This document shows, one piece after another, positions 23,910 to 32,463 of a stretch of DNA of 64,000 nt. A model generated the notes under the pieces. The model had not been told where the DNA came from. It worked only from the letters and a program-made list of their open reading frames with translations, and did not search any database. Location of the stretch: positions 3,560,001 through 3,624,000 of the forward strand of contig NZ_JAYESJ010000001.1 in the NCBI RefSeq assembly GCF_034720595.1. The letters run 5' to 3'. Position 1 is the first letter of the stretch. The number at the start of each line of letters is the position of its first letter. This stretch comes from Rhizobium sp. CC-YZS058. GTDB taxonomy: Bacteria; Pseudomonadota; Alphaproteobacteria; Rhizobiales; Rhizobiaceae. Made by a program: the position numbers and the translations under genes.

Positions 23910-25850
23910 ATGAGCACCGACACGACGAACGACGCAGCCCGCCGCGCACGCGGCGACGACACTTATCGCCTGGATCTGTTCCGGGATGGTCCGGTCGAAA
24001 AGGACCTCGGCAACGGCGATGACCGCGTCGTCCTCGACAGCCTCAACAAGGTTTCGCAGATCCGCCTGACGCTGACGAGCAGCGAAGTCGGCAATGGCGA
24101 TGCGGAGGACAGCGACAGCATGGCGAACCAGGATGGCGACCTCGCCGTTCGCCTGCAGGCCGAAAACACGTTTGGCGGCCTGCGCGGCCCGGAAAGCCGG
24201 TTCGATGATGAAGGCATCACCTTCGTCACGGCCGGCAGTGCGACCTTCGACGTCCGCGATCTGGTAAGCGGGGTCTCGCGCGGCGACAGCTTCGACGTGG
24301 TCAAACTCGGCACGCAGCGCGACGATCTGTTGAAGGCAGCGGCCGGAGAGGGCGCCGCCTACATCAATGGCGGTGCCGGCGCAGACCGGATCATCGGCGG
24401 GACGGGCAATGATTTCCTGGTCGGCGGTTCGGGCAACGACGTTCTGGAAGGCCGCGATGGTGATGACGGTTTCATCGGCGGCAGCGGCAATGACGTGATC
24501 CGCGGTGGCGCCGGCAATGACCGGGTCTTCGTCAACCTCGCGACGGACGGCCAGGATCGCGTCGATCTCGGCCAGGGCCTCGATGTCGTGTCGGTCATGG
24601 CACCGGCCTCGGCCGGCCAGGTCCGGTTGACCTTTACCAGCAGCGAGGTCGGCAATGGCTCGGCGCGCGACAGCGATAGCCTGGCGAACCAGGATGGCGG
24701 CTTTGCCGTGCAGATGCGCGCCGAAAACGGCATGGACGGGCTTGGTGCCCGCAGCCGCTACGACGATGAAGGCATCCGTTTCGTGTCCGCCACGCCCGGC
24801 GTAACCTTCGATGTGCGCGACCTCGTCAGCGGCGTCCAGCGCGGCGACGGCTTCACCGTGGTCGAGCTTGGCACGGCCGGAAGCGATACGATCACGGCCG
24901 CGGCCTCGCGCGCCGAAAGCCTTTATGCCAATGGCGGCATGGGCGATGACCGGCTGACCGGCGGCCGCGGCGACGACTTCCTGGTCGGCGGCGCGGGCAA
25001 CGACACGCTGCGCGGCGGCGCGGGCAATGATTCCTTCATCGGCGGCGCCGGCAACGATGTCATCTTCGGCACAACGGGCAACGATACGGCGATCGTCAAC
25101 CTGGCGACCGATGGCAAGGACCGCGTCGATCTCGGCGATGGCATGGATGTCGTCAATGTCGCTGCACCGTTGACGGCGGGACAGGTGCGCCTTGCCTTTA
25201 CCAGCGCCGAAGTCGGCAACGGTTCGGCGCGCGACAGCGACAGCATGGCCAACCAGGATGGCGGTTTCGCCGTCCAGCTCTTCGCCGAAAACGGCTCCGA
25301 CGGGCTCGGTGCACGCAGCCGCTACGATGACGAGGGCATCAGCTTCGTCTCGACCACGCCGGGCGTGACCTTCGATGTGCGCGATCTGGTCAGCGGCGTG
25401 CAGCGCGGCGACCAGTTCTCCATTGTCCGGCTTGGCACCGAGGCCAATGACAGGATGGACGACAGCAGCGTAAGCGCCGCGGTCTATCTCAACGGCGGCA
25501 TGGGCAATGACACGCTGAGCGGCGGCAGCGGAAACGACTTCCTGGTCGGCGGCATGGGCAATGATCGGCTGAGCGGCGGTGCGGGCAATGACAGCTTCAT
25601 CGGCGGTGCCGGCAACGATGTCTTCGTCTTCGCCGAAACGGGCGGCAGCGAACGGATCAACGACTTCGTCTCTGGAACCGACAAGATTGATCTCAGGGCC
25701 TACGGGATCGATGCAAGCAATGTCGCTTCCGCAACGAGCGGCGCCGATACGATCCTTTCCATCGATACCGATCGGAATGGCTCAAGCGATTTTACCATCA
25801 CGCTTTCTGGCGTCGGCCGCCCGGCGGACGGCGACTTCCTCTTCGCCTGA
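23910..25850 (+). CDS. RTX-type calcium-binding protein with three tandem about 187-residue repeats
   Basis: 646 residues from the ATG at 23910 (GGGAG upstream). After a 49-residue leader, a module of 187-188 residues starts three times, at nucleotides 24057, 24618 and 25182. Each begins QV/IRLTFTSSEVGNG, continues with DSDS-ANQDG and YDDEGI-FV, then FDVRDLVSGVQRGD, and ends in RTX nonapeptides (GGTGNDFLVGGSGNDVLEG). The first two also end in a VNLATDG-DRVDLG segment. The last copy runs into a C-terminal INDFVSGTDKIDL secretion-type domain. No Sec signal, so type I export is expected from elsewhere. The third and second repeats are most alike, consistent with recent internal duplication. Function unknown; likely surface or matrix. 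Confidence 0.85.
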   Translation: MSTDTTNDAARRARGDDTYRLDLFRDGPVEKDLGNGDDRVVLDSLNKVSQIRLTLTSSEVGNGDAEDSDSMANQDGDLAVRLQAENTFGGLRGPESRFDDEGITFVTAGSATFDVRDLVSGVSRGDSFDVVKLGTQRDDLLKAAAGEGAAYINGGAGADRIIGGTGNDFLVGGSGNDVLEGRDGDDGFIGGSGNDVIRGGAGNDRVFVNLATDGQDRVDLGQGLDVVSVMAPASAGQVRLTFTSSEVGNGSARDSDSLANQDGGFAVQMRAENGMDGLGARSRYDDEGIRFVSATPGVTFDVRDLVSGVQRGDGFTVVELGTAGSDTITAAASRAESLYANGGMGDDRLTGGRGDDFLVGGAGNDTLRGGAGNDSFIGGAGNDVIFGTTGNDTAIVNLATDGKDRVDLGDGMDVVNVAAPLTAGQVRLAFTSAEVGNGSARDSDSMANQDGGFAVQLFAENGSDGLGARSRYDDEGISFVSTTPGVTFDVRDLVSGVQRGDQFSIVRLGTEANDRMDDSSVSAAVYLNGGMGNDTLSGGSGNDFLVGGMGNDRLSGGAGNDSFIGGAGNDVFVFAETGGSERINDFVSGTDKIDLRAYGIDASNVASATSGADTILSIDTDRNGSSDFTITLSGVGRPADGDFLFA

Positions 25851-25858
25851 GGCTACAC

Positions 25859-25883
25859 GGCAGCCGCGCACGGCGCGGCTGCC
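25859..25883 (+). terminator. Stem-loop after the third RTX gene
   Basis: A perfect 11-bp stem (GGCAGCCGCGC paired with GCGCGGCTGCC) with a 3-nt loop, 8 nt after the RTX stop. Only a short CTCTTT tract follows. It separates the RTX gene from glgX. Confidence 0.6.
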
Positions 25884-25966
25884 ACCTCTTTGCCATTATT
25901 TCGATCCGCTAAAGGAACTTTTCCCGCGCTGCACACTTTCTGGTCGGTTCGACACAGGGGATCTCG

Positions 25967-28051
25967 ATGACCGACATGACAGGGAAGACACGCGTGGAAT
26001 CCGGCACGTGGACGACGCTTGGCGCCACGCCGGATAAGGACGGAGTGAATTTCGCGCTGTTTTCCGCCCATGCAGAGCGCGTTGAACTCTGCCTCTTCGA
26101 TGAAAGCGGGCAGACCGAAACCGCCCGTATCGAGCTTCCCGAATTCACCAACGAAGTCTGGCACGGCTATATTCCAGGCCTGAAGCCCGGCGCGCTCTAC
26201 GGCTACCGCGTCCACGGCCCGTTCGACCCGGAAAACGGCCATCGCTTCAACGCCAACAAGCTGCTCGTCGACCCCTATGCCCGCGAACTCGTCGGCGATG
26301 TCGCATGGTCGAGCGCCCATTTTGCTTATGACATGGAGTCGGAGGAAAAGGACCTCAGCTTCAACGAGGAAGACAGCGCTCCGGTCATGCCGAAGAGCCG
26401 CGTGATCGATTCCAAGGACTATGACTGGAAGGGCGACACGCCCCCGATGATCCCGTGGTCGAAGACGATCTTCTACGAGACCCATGTGAAGGGCTTTACC
26501 AAGCTGCATCCGGCCATTCCGGAAGAGCTGCGCGGCACCTTCGACGGCATGGGCCACAAGGCCGCAGTCGACTATCTGAAGAGCCTCGGCATCACCTCGG
26601 TCGAGCTTCTCCCCACCCACTTCTTCCCCGATGACAGCATGCTCATCGACAAGGGCCTGCACAATTACTGGGGCTACAACACGCTCGGCTTCTTCGCCCC
26701 CGCCACCCGCTATTACGGGCCGCGCGCGCTGGCGGGCTTCCGCGACATGGTGCGCGCGCTGCATGATGGCGGCATCGAGGTCATTCTCGACGTGGTCTAT
26801 AACCATACGGCGGAAGGCAACGAGCTTGGGCCGACGCTCTCCTTCAAGGGCATCGACAACTTCTCCTACTATCGCACCATCCCGGACAATCACCGCTACT
26901 ATATCAACGACACCGGCACCGGGAACACGGTCAACACCTCCCATCCGCGCGTGCTGCAGATGGTCACGGACTCGCTGCGCTACTGGGTCGAGGAGATGCA
27001 TGTCGATGGCTTCCGCTTCGACCTCGGCACGATCCTCGGACGAGAGCCGGAAGGCTTCGACCAGCGCGGCGGCTTCTTCGACGCGGTGACGCAGGATCCG
27101 GTCCTCTCCAAGGTCAAGCTGGTCGGAGAGCCCTGGGATATCGGGCCCGGCGGCTATCAGGTCGGCGGCTTCCCACCCGGCTGGGCCGAGTGGAACGACA
27201 AGTATCGCGACACGGTCCGCGACTACTGGCTGGACACGGATGGCACGGCGCCGGATTTCGCCGCCCGCTTCTTCGGCTCCGGCGACCTCTACGACCTGCG
27301 CGGCCGCCGTCCCTGGGCGAGCGTCAACTTCATCGCCGCTCACGATGGCTTCACCATCAACGACCTCGTCTCCTACAACGAGAAGCACAACGAGGCGAAT
27401 GGCGAGGACAACAAGGACGGCCACAGCGACAACCGCAGCTATAATTACGGCGCGGAAGGTCCGACCGAGGACGAGGGCATCAATGCCATCCGCGAACGCC
27501 AGAAGCGCAACTTCCTGGCCACGCTGCTGCTCTCCCACGGCACGCCGATGATCCTTGGCGGCGACGAGTTCGGCCGCAGCCAGATGGGCAACAACAACGG
27601 CTACTGCCAGGACAGCGACATCAGCTGGATTCATTGGGAAGACCTGCCGCCCTCCGCCGAGGAGCTGCGTGACTTCGTTCGCCGGCTTACAAGCCTGCGC
27701 GCCGCTCAGCCTTTGCTGCATCGCGAGAACTGGCGCGACGGCATGGTGATCACCTGGGTGAATGCCGGCGGCGGCGAGCAGACGGCCGAACAATGGGCCG
27801 ACGGCGGCGGCACCACGATCGGCGCCGTGATCTCGCGCCCCGACCTCGAAGGCCAGGACGGCATCTGGTCGCATGCTCTGCTGATCTTCAATCCGCATGA
27901 GGGTGTGGTGCCCTTCGCCCTGCCGGAGGCACCCGGCGGCAGCTGGACGCTGGAACTGACGACGGACGACCCGACGCTGGAGGCCCAGCCGGTCGAGGGC
28001 GAAAGCTTCGACATGGCCCCCCGCAGCCTCGCCCTTTTCCGCCCGAGCTGA
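25967..28051 (+). CDS. glgX: Glycogen debranching enzyme GlgX
   Basis: 694 residues, ATG at 25967 after AGGGG (another ATG three codons later is possible). It has an N-terminal CBM48 domain (about 14-105; VNFALFSAHAERVELCLFD) and a GH13_11 catalytic barrel. Conserved region I is DVVYNHT, region II GFRFDLGT with the nucleophile Asp, region III KLVGEPWD with the acid/base Glu, and region IV FIAAHDG. It hydrolyses alpha-1,6 branches of limit dextrins during glycogen breakdown in the cytoplasm. Length is normal for the family. It sits next to glgA but on the opposite strand, with an AT-rich Abi_2 insert between them. Confidence 0.95.
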   Translation: MTDMTGKTRVESGTWTTLGATPDKDGVNFALFSAHAERVELCLFDESGQTETARIELPEFTNEVWHGYIPGLKPGALYGYRVHGPFDPENGHRFNANKLLVDPYARELVGDVAWSSAHFAYDMESEEKDLSFNEEDSAPVMPKSRVIDSKDYDWKGDTPPMIPWSKTIFYETHVKGFTKLHPAIPEELRGTFDGMGHKAAVDYLKSLGITSVELLPTHFFPDDSMLIDKGLHNYWGYNTLGFFAPATRYYGPRALAGFRDMVRALHDGGIEVILDVVYNHTAEGNELGPTLSFKGIDNFSYYRTIPDNHRYYINDTGTGNTVNTSHPRVLQMVTDSLRYWVEEMHVDGFRFDLGTILGREPEGFDQRGGFFDAVTQDPVLSKVKLVGEPWDIGPGGYQVGGFPPGWAEWNDKYRDTVRDYWLDTDGTAPDFAARFFGSGDLYDLRGRRPWASVNFIAAHDGFTINDLVSYNEKHNEANGEDNKDGHSDNRSYNYGAEGPTEDEGINAIRERQKRNFLATLLLSHGTPMILGGDEFGRSQMGNNNGYCQDSDISWIHWEDLPPSAEELRDFVRRLTSLRAAQPLLHRENWRDGMVITWVNAGGGEQTAEQWADGGGTTIGAVISRPDLEGQDGIWSHALLIFNPHEGVVPFALPEAPGGSWTLELTTDDPTLEAQPVEGESFDMAPRSLALFRPS

Positions 28052-28183
28052 TGCCCAATTGTCCGGAACAGTGGTCCGACTCCAAAAGCCGGGCCACTGA
28101 GACGACTTGCAGTGAGAACAACGGCGGGAGAACCTGATAAATCTGGAGCCACCCATCTTGCGAGTCAGCTCGTCCGTTTTTCA

Positions 28184-28211
28184 TTGACACGAGAGCTCGG
28201 TCAGCTATATT
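28184..28211 (+). promoter_or_regulatory. Near-consensus sigma-70-type promoter for a short RNA
   Basis: A perfect TTGACA (28184-28189), a 16-bp spacer and TATATT (28206-28211). No open reading frame with a ribosome-binding site follows before the terminator hairpin at 28226-28269, so it should drive a non-coding transcript starting near 28217. Confidence 0.65.
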
Positions 28212-28216
28212 CCGCA

Positions 28217-28269
28217 TCAATACGGCCCCTGTCAGGTTGACATTTTGTCAGCTTGCTCAGGGGTTTTTT
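28217..28269 (+). ncRNA. Candidate small RNA abutting the Abi_2/AbiF-type gene
   Basis: A predicted transcript of about 53 nt from the promoter at 28184-28211 to the end of a T-run. Most of it folds into one hairpin: CCCCTG (28226-28231) pairs with CAGGGG (28258-28263), CAGGT (28233-28237) with GCTTG (28251-28255, including G-U pairs) and TGACA with TGTCA across a TTT loop (28238-28250), followed by six T residues (28264-28269). The T-run overlaps the complement of the Abi_2 stop codon (28268-28270), so the two units are tail to tail. A conserved abiF RNA motif and RNA-partnered AbiF systems are known near Abi_2 genes. That this is such a partner is inference; it could also be a stand-alone sRNA. 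Confidence 0.5.
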
Positions 28270-29278
28270 ATTGGCGGCCAGACCAATGGGCGAGCCAATT
28301 TTCTCCTGCGCCCATACTTGCAAGGTCTAAGCCTACATGACGCAAGTCCGGGAAATCGTGCATCAACTCGACGAAGCGCTTCGGCCATGACGAAGTTGGA
28401 TTCACGACCAACATTAAATGACGCAGGATACAGAATAGTAAAAAGGGGCGAGCGATTAAACGTTCTTGTCCTTTAAAGATTGAAACGAACGCGACCTCCT
28501 TTTCAGAAGGCAGCTTCGGTTGATCAACCACGTTTCTGTTCCACAGCCGACTATGATGCGCGCAAACATTTCGTAAAAAGTTTACAGACCTGAGCCAGCT
28601 AGCGAATACCCGACCGTTGCTCACTCCGTATTGACACGAAATTGCATCCTGATCGGCCTCTTTCATGCCCCCAAACAGTGTCGAGAGCGCTCCAAAATCC
28701 CACACCTCACAGCTAACCCAAATTGGGATGGGCAGGCCGTATCTCTGTTTATTGTGAGTGATAAACTCCTCCTTGGATCGAACGATAAGGGCAGCCTGCT
28801 TGGTCAACCACTTGTGGTGTTTAGTCAGACCATCCTCGCCAAGAACTTCAGAGAAGTTTTTGTGAAAGAGGCCAGGTATGAGATACGCAAAGCGATCTTT
28901 CTGTCCCAAACTATGCGCAATGTCGACGCGGACGGCGACCTCGATACGTTCGATGGCATCTAGAGCGAGCAGACGAAGTTTCTTGTCGAACACATAGAGA
29001 TCAACAGCATTTTCGAAGGACGCCCCGGGCATGAAGCGATCGGATCGAAAGACCTCGGGATTTATCGTCTTAGGCTTACGAAAATCCGGCGTTAGTCGGC
29101 AGCACGGACCAGTAAGCTCACGCATAGGAAACCAATAACCGCTTAAGCGGTAGTACCCGATGCGCTCTAAGTAATCCAGCGCACGGGCCCGATCCGAAAC
29201 AATCAGCCGCCGACCAATCAAACCGTCGAGCTGATCCTCAAAGCTTTTCCAAATCTTTGGGTGGTCGGAATTAAGCAT
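28268..29278 (-). CDS. Abi_2 (AbiD/AbiF-like) HEPN-domain abortive infection protein
   Basis: 336 residues from the ATG at 29278 (MLNSDHPKIWKSF); a TTG one codon earlier is possible. It matches the Abi_2 family: N-terminal RALDYLERIGYYRLSGYWFP near residue 35, LYVFDKKLRLLALDAIERIE near 97, a central IWVSCEVWDFGALSTLF near 190 and the HEPN ribonuclease motif RNVCAHHSRLWNR near 240 (Arg, His and Arg of R-x4-6-H). These proteins are RNA-cutting effectors of anti-phage defence or RNA-antitoxin systems. Base composition is unlike its neighbours (26 of 60 GC at 28381-28440 against 38 of 60 in glgX at 27001-27060), a sign of transfer. It is inserted between glgX and glgA. Confidence 0.88.
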   Translation of the reverse strand: MLNSDHPKIWKSFEDQLDGLIGRRLIVSDRARALDYLERIGYYRLSGYWFPMRELTGPCCRLTPDFRKPKTINPEVFRSDRFMPGASFENAVDLYVFDKKLRLLALDAIERIEVAVRVDIAHSLGQKDRFAYLIPGLFHKNFSEVLGEDGLTKHHKWLTKQAALIVRSKEEFITHNKQRYGLPIPIWVSCEVWDFGALSTLFGGMKEADQDAISCQYGVSNGRVFASWLRSVNFLRNVCAHHSRLWNRNVVDQPKLPSEKEVAFVSIFKGQERLIARPFLLFCILRHLMLVVNPTSSWPKRFVELMHDFPDLRHVGLDLASMGAGENWLAHWSGRQ

Positions 29279-29390
29279 CAATCCTTCGGCTTCTGATAAA
29301 GTGACGATGAAGTTGCGTCATATATCATAGACAAATGATTGACTGAACCCTAGTTGCGCTGCCGAACGCCGCCTTAGTCCCGATGAAACG

Positions 29391-30854
29391 TCAAGCCACC
29401 CGCCCGGAGGCGCGGTTGGATTGGATCAGGCGACCGTAGAGATCGGCATATTGCTCGGCCGAGCGCTCCCAGGAGAAGTTGGCCTTCATGCCCTGGTTCT
29501 GCAGCCGTGCCCATTTTTTCGGGTCGCGATAGGCGTGGAAGGCGCGGTGGATAGCGAGGCGAAGATTGTCGCTGGTGGCCGGGTGGAACTGGAAGCCGGT
29601 GGCGACCCGCGCCGACATGGCCGCGTCATTGGCATCGATGATGGTCTCGGACAGGCCGCCGGTGCGCGAAACGACAGGAACAGCGCCATAGCGAAGCGCG
29701 TAGAGCTGCGTGAGCCCGCAGGGCTCGAAGCGCGACGGCTGGATGATGATATCGGCACCGCCATGGATCAGGTGCGCCGTATGCTCGTCATAGCCGATCC
29801 GCACGCCGATACGGCCGGGATGCCGGCCGGCCGCCATCAGGAGCTGGGTTTCGATATCCTTGGAGCCCTTGCCGAGCACGATCAGCTTGCCCCCGAGGCT
29901 GGCGATCTCTTCGGCCACATCCGCCAGCATGTCGCCGCCCTTCTGCCAGGTCAGACGCGTAACGGCGGCAAAGACCGGGCCGGGCCTGCTGTCCAGATGG
30001 AAGGCCTGCATCAGGATCTCGCGGTTGACGCCGCGGCGGCGGATCTGGCGCACATCGTAATTGGCCGGCAGGAAAGGGTCGTTGGACGGATCCCAGACCT
30101 CCATGTCGATGCCGTTGACGATGCCGCTGAAGGCATCGAGCCTGGAAAGCAGCGCGCCCTGCATCCCCATGCCGAGCTCCGGCGAGACGATCTCGCGGGC
30201 ATAGGTGGGGCTGACCGTGGTGACGGCGGAGGCGGTTCGAATGCCCCCCTTCAGATAGCTGATATCGCCGTAATATTCGAGGCAATCGATGCTGAAGGCT
30301 TCCGGTGGCAGGCCGATCAGGTCGAGATGGTCGGCGGAATACTGACCCTGGAAGGCGAGGTTGTGAATGGTCAGCACCGAAGGGATGTGCCGCGCATTGT
30401 CGGAATAGCGCATGTAGACGGTGGTCAGCGCCGTCTGCCAGTCATGCGTGTGAACGAGATCCGGCCGCCAGTCGGGAAGCAGGCCGCCGGCAATGGCCGA
30501 GGCGACATAGGAAAGAACCGCAAAGCGCTTCCAGTTGTCGGGATGATCGATCCCATCCTCGCCGGCATAGGGCCCGCCCGGGCGATCATAGAGCGACGGC
30601 GCATCGAGCACATAGAGATCGAGCCCGGCAGCGGTGACTTCGAGCAGCGAGGCCGGCGCGCCGAACAGATCGGGGAAGAAATGGATAGTCTTCGGCTGGT
30701 CGAGCTGCGCCAGCACCGGAGAATAGCCGGGCACGAGTGTGCGAGTCCGGTAGCCGCGCGCCAGGAGAACCTTCGGCAGCGCGCCGGTGACATCGGCCAG
30801 ACCGCCGGTTTTGATCAACGGAAAAACTTCCGACGTCACGGAGAGAACGTTCAC
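29391..30854 (-). CDS. glgA: Glycogen synthase (ADP-glucose:starch glucosyltransferase)
   Basis: 487 residues from a GTG at 30854 (VNVLSVTSEVFPLIKTGGLADV), the conserved start of GlgA; the frame runs 105 bp further upstream without family similarity. A GT5/GT-B glycosyltransferase: N-terminal KTGGLADV (ADP-glucose-binding Lys), HDWQT near residue 128, and the C-terminal PSRFEPCGLTQLYALRYG motif near 370 with the conserved Glu and Cys. It transfers glucose from ADP-glucose to glycogen non-reducing ends. In many rhizobia glgA sits in a glgBC cluster; here only glgX is nearby, on the other strand. Confidence 0.93.
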   Translation of the reverse strand: MNVLSVTSEVFPLIKTGGLADVTGALPKVLLARGYRTRTLVPGYSPVLAQLDQPKTIHFFPDLFGAPASLLEVTAAGLDLYVLDAPSLYDRPGGPYAGEDGIDHPDNWKRFAVLSYVASAIAGGLLPDWRPDLVHTHDWQTALTTVYMRYSDNARHIPSVLTIHNLAFQGQYSADHLDLIGLPPEAFSIDCLEYYGDISYLKGGIRTASAVTTVSPTYAREIVSPELGMGMQGALLSRLDAFSGIVNGIDMEVWDPSNDPFLPANYDVRQIRRRGVNREILMQAFHLDSRPGPVFAAVTRLTWQKGGDMLADVAEEIASLGGKLIVLGKGSKDIETQLLMAAGRHPGRIGVRIGYDEHTAHLIHGGADIIIQPSRFEPCGLTQLYALRYGAVPVVSRTGGLSETIIDANDAAMSARVATGFQFHPATSDNLRLAIHRAFHAYRDPKKWARLQNQGMKANFSWERSAEQYADLYGRLIQSNRASGRVA

Positions 30855-31117
30855 GCAGACCACATTCCTGTTTGCCATCGGCCGGACCATGCGTCCGGCG
30901 TCGTCACGGACGATTGGAGAGCCCGCATCCGCGGGTCGATGATGGAGGAAAGCGCTCATCCTGTCCTACGAAAAATCATCCCCTCCGAAGAAAAATTGTG
31001 CGGCGCAGTAACCGGATGGAAAGGAGTTCTCCGTGCCTGCCGCTCGTGTCTGTTCATGACCGGATCGGCCTGGACGCGCCGCGGATTGCGGCGCGCCGGC
31101 TGCGGATCGAACAGGCC

Positions 31118-31585
31118 CTATTTGGCCTTCGGCGTGCGCCGCGCCGGCGCCTTGACCATGGTCTGATCGGCCTTGGCGGCAACGGGCTTCTGGCCGGCGT
31201 CCTCCGCCTTCGACTTGGCAGATTTTGCAGTTGCCGCCGTATCGGTGGCGGCTTTTTCCGCGGTCGGCTTGGACGCCGCAGACTTGGACGCCGTAGACTT
31301 GGGCGTCGTGGACTTGGGCGTCGTGGACTTGGGCGCCGCAGACTTGGACGATGCGGATTTTTCCGAGGCGGGCTTGGCGGCAGCAGCCGTCTTGCTCTGC
31401 TTTGCCTGCGGCGCTGCCGTGCTGTCCGCCTTGGTCTTGCCGGCACCCTTCGATCCGGATGATGCGCCTGTCACATCGCGAACGGCCTGTTCCCAGTGCT
31501 CGCTGTGACGGCCCTCCGGCCGGCCTTCTTCTTCCCAGATTTCATGCGCTCTTTTTCTGATGCGGTCATCATCGGCTTTAGCCAT
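31118..31585 (-). CDS. DUF2934 protein with a lysine/alanine-rich repetitive tail
   Basis: 155 residues from the ATG at 31585 (GGGAG upstream). Residues 1-40 form the DUF2934 domain: RIRKRAHEIWEEEGRPEGRH followed by HWEQAVRDV. The rest is low complexity, rich in Lys, Ala, Ser, Thr and Pro, with near-repeats of five residues (AAPKS, TTPKS, TTPKS, TASKS, AASKP), giving a very basic disordered tail like histone H1 or other nucleic-acid-binding proteins. DUF2934 proteins are common in Rhizobiaceae and often belong to the general stress response; function is not established. An EcfG-like promoter is seen upstream. Confidence 0.8.
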   Translation of the reverse strand: MAKADDDRIRKRAHEIWEEEGRPEGRHSEHWEQAVRDVTGASSGSKGAGKTKADSTAAPQAKQSKTAAAAKPASEKSASSKSAAPKSTTPKSTTPKSTASKSAASKPTAEKAATDTAATAKSAKSKAEDAGQKPVAAKADQTMVKAPARRTPKAK

Positions 31586-31945
31586 GACGTGCTCCCTTTG
31601 GCGGCCGGCTCGAACCAGCTTCGAACCTTGCCTGAGCATATTTGTTCCTCGCTGACGGAACAGCAATATCCAGCCCCTTGGAAAGCGCCGCATGACCGCG
31701 TTCTTGACCGATCGTGACCGTGTAAGGCGCCGCTCAAGTGTCTTTCATCGGCACTCGAGCAGGCGATTGCGCCAATTCTTCGCGTTCTGCCGGCTTTTTT
31801 TCGCGAATCAGCAGGCGGAAGGCCGGCATGGCGATAGACCAGCGGCGCAGGCGCCCTAGTTCCGGTCTACCCTTCCTCATCGAACCCGAGGAGGACCCTC
31901 ATCGCCGCCTCACCCACCGGCGGCCCTGCCGGAGACACCGAACCC
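31586..31945. other. Intergenic region between divergent genes
   Basis: About 360 bases between the DUF2934 gene (minus) and a secreted protein gene (plus). It should hold both promoters. I see one EcfG-like promoter facing the DUF2934 gene and no gene, RNA structure or repeat besides. Confidence 0.5.
31624..31648 (-). promoter_or_regulatory. EcfG-like general stress promoter for the DUF2934 gene
   Basis: On the minus strand GGAAC (31648-31644) is followed after 16 nt by GGTT (31627-31624). The alphaproteobacterial EcfG consensus is GGAAC-N16-17-CGTT, so this has one mismatch. It lies about 40 nt ahead of the start codon. Consistent with stress regulation, not proven. Confidence 0.4.
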
Positions 31946-32362
31946 ATGACGACCTGGCCTCTTGCCCCCCGTTCCCTGACGCTTTCTATCGGCGCGCTTT
32001 CCGCCCTTGCCGGCGTCATGCTGGCCGCCTCTCCGGCTGCCGCGCAATCCCCCAAGATCGAGGATGTCTGCGTGCAGGTCGCCAAACATTTCCTGATGAC
32101 CGAAACGGTGCATACCGGCGTCGTCCAGGCCTTTCCGGACCTCAAGCCGCCGGGCGCGCGCCTGACCTACTCGACCCGCGATGGCACCGAGCCCAAGGAC
32201 ATGGTCGACACGATCTCCTGCGAATTCCGCAACACGGCGGCTCCATTCGAGCTGCAGCGCTTCTGCCTGTCCAGCACCTGCTATGCGGCCGACGAACGCA
32301 ACAACGAGAACCGCCGCCGCTTCGAGGAAGTCCGCATCCTGCTGCAGCGTGGTGGCCTCTAA
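31946..32362 (+). CDS. Small periplasmic protein of unknown function
   Basis: 138 residues, ATG with GGAGA about ten bases upstream. A long Sec signal peptide (hydrophobic LSIGALSALAGVMLAASPAAA, cleavage near AAA-Q at residue 34). The mature part is about 104 residues with four cysteines (DVCVQ, ISCEF, FCLSSTC), which suggests two disulfides. Family not recognised. Its nearest downstream neighbour is a convergent TetR gene. Confidence 0.7.
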   Translation: MTTWPLAPRSLTLSIGALSALAGVMLAASPAAAQSPKIEDVCVQVAKHFLMTETVHTGVVQAFPDLKPPGARLTYSTRDGTEPKDMVDTISCEFRNTAAPFELQRFCLSSTCYAADERNNENRRRFEEVRILLQRGGL

Positions 32363-32463
32363 CCACCTAAGTCCAGCCGCTTCGCGGGAGCGGTGAAACA
32401 GCAGGGCCGGCGCGGCGCCATCCGCGGCCGGCCTGGTTGCACCACAGGAAAGACGATGGAGGC

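Noticed and set aside
25853..28156. A 767-codon minus-strand frame
   Set aside because: Antisense to glgX, whose catalytic motifs are complete; the translated sequence is low-complexity with no family match.
28052..29390. Target-site duplications or mobile-element ends around the Abi_2 gene
   Set aside because: I compared the flanks by eye and found no convincing direct or inverted repeats, integrase or transposase.
31250..31370. Short tandem DNA repeats in the DUF2934 gene
   Set aside because: They are in-frame codons of the Lys/Ala/Thr-rich tail, not a separate repeat element.
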